A DNA stretch of 7,917 bases from Candidatus Coatesiibacteriota bacterium (GTDB taxonomy: Bacteria > B130-G9). The stretch covers positions 1 through 7,917 of the forward strand of contig JAFGIT010000048.1 in assembly GCA_016929465.1 (NCBI GenBank), given 5' to 3'. The notes below the pieces were generated by a model. It was not told the origin of the DNA, made no database searches, and was given only the letters and a program-made list of their open reading frames with translations. Shown here piece after piece: positions 5,777-7,917 of this stretch. Each line of letters opens with the position of its first letter. Positions within the stretch are counted from its first letter, which is position 1. A program made the position numbers and the translations under genes.

Positions 5777-6749
5777 TAGCGTAGAGCCTGAAGTGGTGGT
5801 CAATCGACTCCTTTATATCGAACGCCCAGGAGAGCGCCCGAAGGCCGTCTGAGCCAGAAACAGCGACCGGGGTGCCGTTCACGACGGCGTCTATGAATGC
5901 CTCGAGCTCCGCCCTGAGTGGCTCGAACTGTGTAACACGAACGTGGCGCCTCTTAATATACCGAGCTATCCGCAGGGCCGTCAAAGGCTTGCGAGGGTCG
6001 AGCTCTCCTGCCTTCTGGTACATCTTGACTTTGTGGGTGAGTAGATTCACGGAGATATATGTATCGGGCTGGAAAAGCCTTATCTTCCGCATCTTGGACA
6101 CACTCACACGGCTGGCAACCATATTCGCGACCGAACCGTTCGGGAATTCGAGTCGGGCGTTCGCTATATCAACTTCGTTCGAGAGAACTGACACTCCGAC
6201 GGCCGATATCGTCGATGGGTCTCCGTTAAAACAACTCGCGACGAGGTCGATGTCGTGGATCATCAGGTCCAAGACAACGTCAACATCCAATCCCCGCCCG
6301 GCCGAGCGAGTCAGTCTGTGGGTCTCTATGAACTTGGGCCCATTTATATGCTCCTTGACGGCGACAAAGGCCGGATTGAATCTCTCCGAGTGCCCCACCT
6401 GGAGTATTGCACCAGCCGACTCGGCCATCCGTACCATCTCTCCGGCCGCCTCTGGAGTATCCGCGATCGGTTTCTCCACGAGCACAGCCCTGCCGCGCCC
6501 GAGATACTCGCTCGCAACCTCCGAATGGGAATGTGTGGGTGTCGCCACAACAACTGCATCGACCTCCTCTGCAAGCTCTCGGTTCGTCGCGAAGGCGCGG
6601 CACTTGTATGTCCCCGCAGCCTTTCGAGCTGCGGCTCTATCGATGTCACATATACCTGCGAGCTCTATCTCCGGAAGCCCAGAGAGTATCCTCGCGTGAT
6701 GAGAACCGAGGTAACCGACACCGGCAACTCCAACCTTAAGATTGGACAT
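5760..6749 (-). CDS. Gfo/Idh/MocA family NAD(P)-dependent oxidoreductase of the lipid A operon, GnnA candidate
   Basis: This 329-residue protein has a Rossmann domain with the dinucleotide motif GVAGVGYLGSHHA (7-19), the acidic residue after the second strand (CDID, 34-37), VATPTHSH (68-75) and the family's EKP (92-94, with the catalytic-type Lys93). GHSERFNPA (119-127) and DLMIHDIDL (161-169, His165) mark the start and active site of the C-terminal sugar-binding domain. ATG 6749 is chosen because GGGAG lies 6 nt upstream and the Rossmann strand begins at once; longer frames to 6869 add unlike sequence. Members between lpxA and lpxB include GnnA of Acidithiobacillus ferrooxidans, which oxidises the 3-hydroxyl of UDP-GlcNAc ahead of transamination by GnnB. 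No GnnB is in the window, so the substrate is inferred from position and could be another UDP-sugar. It is coupled to lpxB by overlap. Confidence 0.9.
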   Translation of the reverse strand: MSNLKVGVAGVGYLGSHHARILSGLPEIELAGICDIDRAAARKAAGTYKCRAFATNRELAEEVDAVVVATPTHSHSEVASEYLGRGRAVLVEKPIADTPEAAGEMVRMAESAGAILQVGHSERFNPAFVAVKEHINGPKFIETHRLTRSAGRGLDVDVVLDLMIHDIDLVASCFNGDPSTISAVGVSVLSNEVDIANARLEFPNGSVANMVASRVSVSKMRKIRLFQPDTYISVNLLTHKVKMYQKAGELDPRKPLTALRIARYIKRRHVRVTQFEPLRAELEAFIDAVVNGTPVAVSGSDGLRALSWAFDIKESIDHHFRLYANESKS

Positions 6750-6750
6750 A

Positions 6751-6891
6751 TCAATCTCCCAATACAACCTGATCAGGTGAATCTGTGGGGATGACCATGC
6801 GGCGCGAACAGCGCCCAGATACAGCCTCTCTCCCACCGCGAATGGATGCCACCCACGCGGGTAAATCAACCAGGGCCGCTGTCAAACTCAT
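6751..6891 (-). CDS. Possible 46-residue ORF between lpxA and the oxidoreductase
   Basis: An ATG with a strong site (GGAGG, 7 nt spacing) opens a 46-codon frame whose TGA ends one base before the ATG of the oxidoreductase. That tidy fit in a 168-bp gap suggests a translated, coupling ORF. The product starts MSLTAALVDLPAW and ends VVLGD. It has three arginine-containing patches and no clear domain or membrane helix. I do not recognise it. The DLPAWVA stretch faintly recalls the N-terminus of LpxI (DUF1009), a gene often found in this place, so it could be a gene remnant; this likeness is too short to trust. The 26-bp gap from the lpxA stop contains the ribosome binding site. Confidence 0.35.
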   Translation of the reverse strand: MSLTAALVDLPAWVASIRGGREAVSGRCSRRMVIPTDSPDQVVLGD

Positions 6892-6917
6892 GGACGCTCC
6901 TCCGAAGCTAAAGAGGA

Positions 6918-7700
6918 TCATGCCTGGGCAGCACAGAGCCCGCGCCTGGAATGCCTGACAAACTCGAGGATATGCCTCGCCTCTGCCGTCTCCCCGAATT
7001 CACTCTCGATCCGATTCAAAGCAACCTCTTGTTTCAGATCGGCTTTGAAGATCAGTCGATAGATCTCCTTGAGCATCTGTATCTTTGCCGACGGAAATCC
7101 GGCTCGACGTAATCCAACCAGATTCAACGAGAAGTGCTTCGCCCTATTGCCGGCCGCCTGTGTGTAGGGCAGAACATCCCTATCAATTCCCGAGCAGCCT
7201 CCGGTCATCGAATAGGCGCCAATCTGGGTGAACTGGTGCACACCGACGAGACCACCTATGACCGCACGGTCTTCGACGATTACGTGACCTCCGAGTGTCG
7301 CAGCATTGGCAAAAATAACGTGATCACCAATATGACAGTCGTGAGCTATATGGCAATAGGCCATCACGAAGTTGTTGTTACCGACCCGAGTCTGTCCACC
7401 ACCATCCATCGTCCCGCGATGAATCGTGACGTATTCACGAATGACGTTGGCCGAGCCTATCACCAGAGATGTCTCCTCCCCCCCGTACTTCAAATCCTGG
7501 GGGTCGGTACCGATAACGGCATAGGGGAATATCTGGCAACTCTCGCCTATCGTGGTCTGTCCCGTTATATACGCTCCGAGCTGGATAGAGGTCCCACGAC
7601 CAATCTTGACCCCGCCGTCTATGACGCAGCGGGGACCGATTATTACATCTTCTGCAATCTCAGCATCAGCTGAGACTATCGCTGTTTCATGAGCGTTCAT
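6918..7700 (-). CDS. lpxA: UDP-N-acetylglucosamine O-acyltransferase LpxA
   Basis: LpxA is a cytoplasmic homotrimer that moves a 3-hydroxyacyl chain from acyl carrier protein to the 3-position of UDP-GlcNAc, the first step of lipid A synthesis. The 260 residues are close to the E. coli length (262). The left-handed beta-helix hexapeptide repeats are clear (VIIGPR, VKIGRG, TTIGES, RVGNNN), followed by a helical C-terminal domain. Motifs match E. coli: QDLKY (68-72), VTIHRGT (91-97), AHDC (119-122, with His120 at the catalytic His125), His117, His139, His155 and GGCSG (167-171, with Gly168 at the chain-length residue Gly173, as in E. coli). The residue matching E. coli Glu200 is Val195 ([10 protein letters not shown], 193-202). 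The start ATG overlaps the fabZ stop (ATGA) and has AAGGA 4 nt upstream. If the neighbouring oxidoreductase is GnnA-like, the acceptor may be the 3-amino sugar, giving an amide. Confidence 0.97.
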   Translation of the reverse strand: MNAHETAIVSADAEIAEDVIIGPRCVIDGGVKIGRGTSIQLGAYITGQTTIGESCQIFPYAVIGTDPQDLKYGGEETSLVIGSANVIREYVTIHRGTMDGGGQTRVGNNNFVMAYCHIAHDCHIGDHVIFANAATLGGHVIVEDRAVIGGLVGVHQFTQIGAYSMTGGCSGIDRDVLPYTQAAGNRAKHFSLNLVGLRRAGFPSAKIQMLKEIYRLIFKADLKQEVALNRIESEFGETAEARHILEFVRHSRRGLCAAQA

Positions 7701-7917
7701 TTCTTCCTTTCAACGATCGCAGTGCTCATACTGGCCTCGACGACGACTTTGCCGTCCACCAACGCGCGGCCATCCATCCTCGAATAGCCTGCGCGAAGAC
7801 CAGTCTGAGTAACTTCAAGCCGCACCTGGTCTCCCGGGACGACCGGCCGGCGGAACCGCGCTTTATCGATCCCACCAAAAAAGAGGAGTTTGTTTTCGGG
7901 GTCTTCGAGCTGGTTCA
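7697..7917 (-). CDS. fabZ: 3-hydroxyacyl-ACP dehydratase FabZ (C-terminal part), possibly the tail of an LpxC-FabZ fusion
   Basis: The last 72 residues of a hot-dog-fold dehydratase are visible, with the family signature [18 protein letters not shown] (13-30) and the final strands ([22 protein letters not shown] read in order). FabZ removes water from 3-hydroxyacyl-ACP in fatty acid elongation, and its 3-hydroxyacyl substrate is also the donor for LpxA. The catalytic His and Glu would lie upstream, outside the window. In several phyla the gene before lpxA is a fused lpxC-fabZ; the window cannot show whether this copy is fused. The TGA overlaps the lpxA ATG by four bases (ATGA), so the two are coupled. 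Confidence 0.93.
   Translation of the reverse strand, partial: NQLEDPENKLLFFGGIDKARFRRPVVPGDQVRLEVTQTGLRAGYSRMDGRALVDGKVVVEASMSTAIVERKK

Noticed and set aside
6750-6869. N-terminal extension of the oxidoreductase to 6869
   Set aside because: The added 40 residues are unlike the family, the Rossmann motif starts right after ATG 6749, and that ATG has a good ribosome binding site.

Overview
The window comes from a Gram-negative bacterium: it carries part of the lipid A (LPS) pathway. Every gene I can support is on the minus strand, so transcription runs from high to low coordinates. The moderately GC-rich composition and the order fabZ-lpxA-oxidoreductase-lpxB fit several deep-branching LPS-making phyla. 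The sequence alone does not name the organism.

Lipid A block (about 7917 down to 4583): the 3' end of a FabZ-type dehydratase (possibly the tail of an LpxC-FabZ fusion), lpxA, a possible 46-codon ORF, a Gfo/Idh/MocA NAD(P)-dependent oxidoreductase, and lpxB. fabZ and lpxA overlap by 4 bp and the oxidoreductase overlaps lpxB, so this is one translationally coupled operon. LpxA puts the first acyl chain on the UDP-sugar and LpxB forms the disaccharide. The oxidoreductase between them is placed like GnnA, which oxidises the 3-position of UDP-GlcNAc so that the sugar can be aminated and lipid A can carry amide-linked chains. No GnnB-type aminotransferase lies in the window, so that role is an inference.

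Membrane-anchored winged-helix gene (about 4464 down to 3151): a single gene, possibly with its own promoter and an inverted repeat over the proposed -10, closed by a strong Rho-independent terminator. It encodes an unusual protein: a Pro/Lys/Ala-rich basic N-terminus, two winged-helix-like domains, a proline-rich linker, one membrane helix, and a polar helical or coiled-coil tail predicted outside the cytoplasm. I recognise no named family.

Radical SAM block (about 3143 down to 1): a perfect TATAAT after the terminator, a leader of about 155 nt, an RNase Z-like metallo-beta-lactamase-fold protein, then two tandem paralogous class B (B12-binding) radical SAM proteins. The second paralog runs off the window. 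Both paralogs start at TTG behind good ribosome binding sites. The substrate of this module is unknown.

No tRNA, rRNA, CRISPR, insertion sequence or phage gene was seen. No gene-free stretch exceeds 300 bases; the longest is about 255 bases, between the winged-helix gene and the metallo-hydrolase gene.
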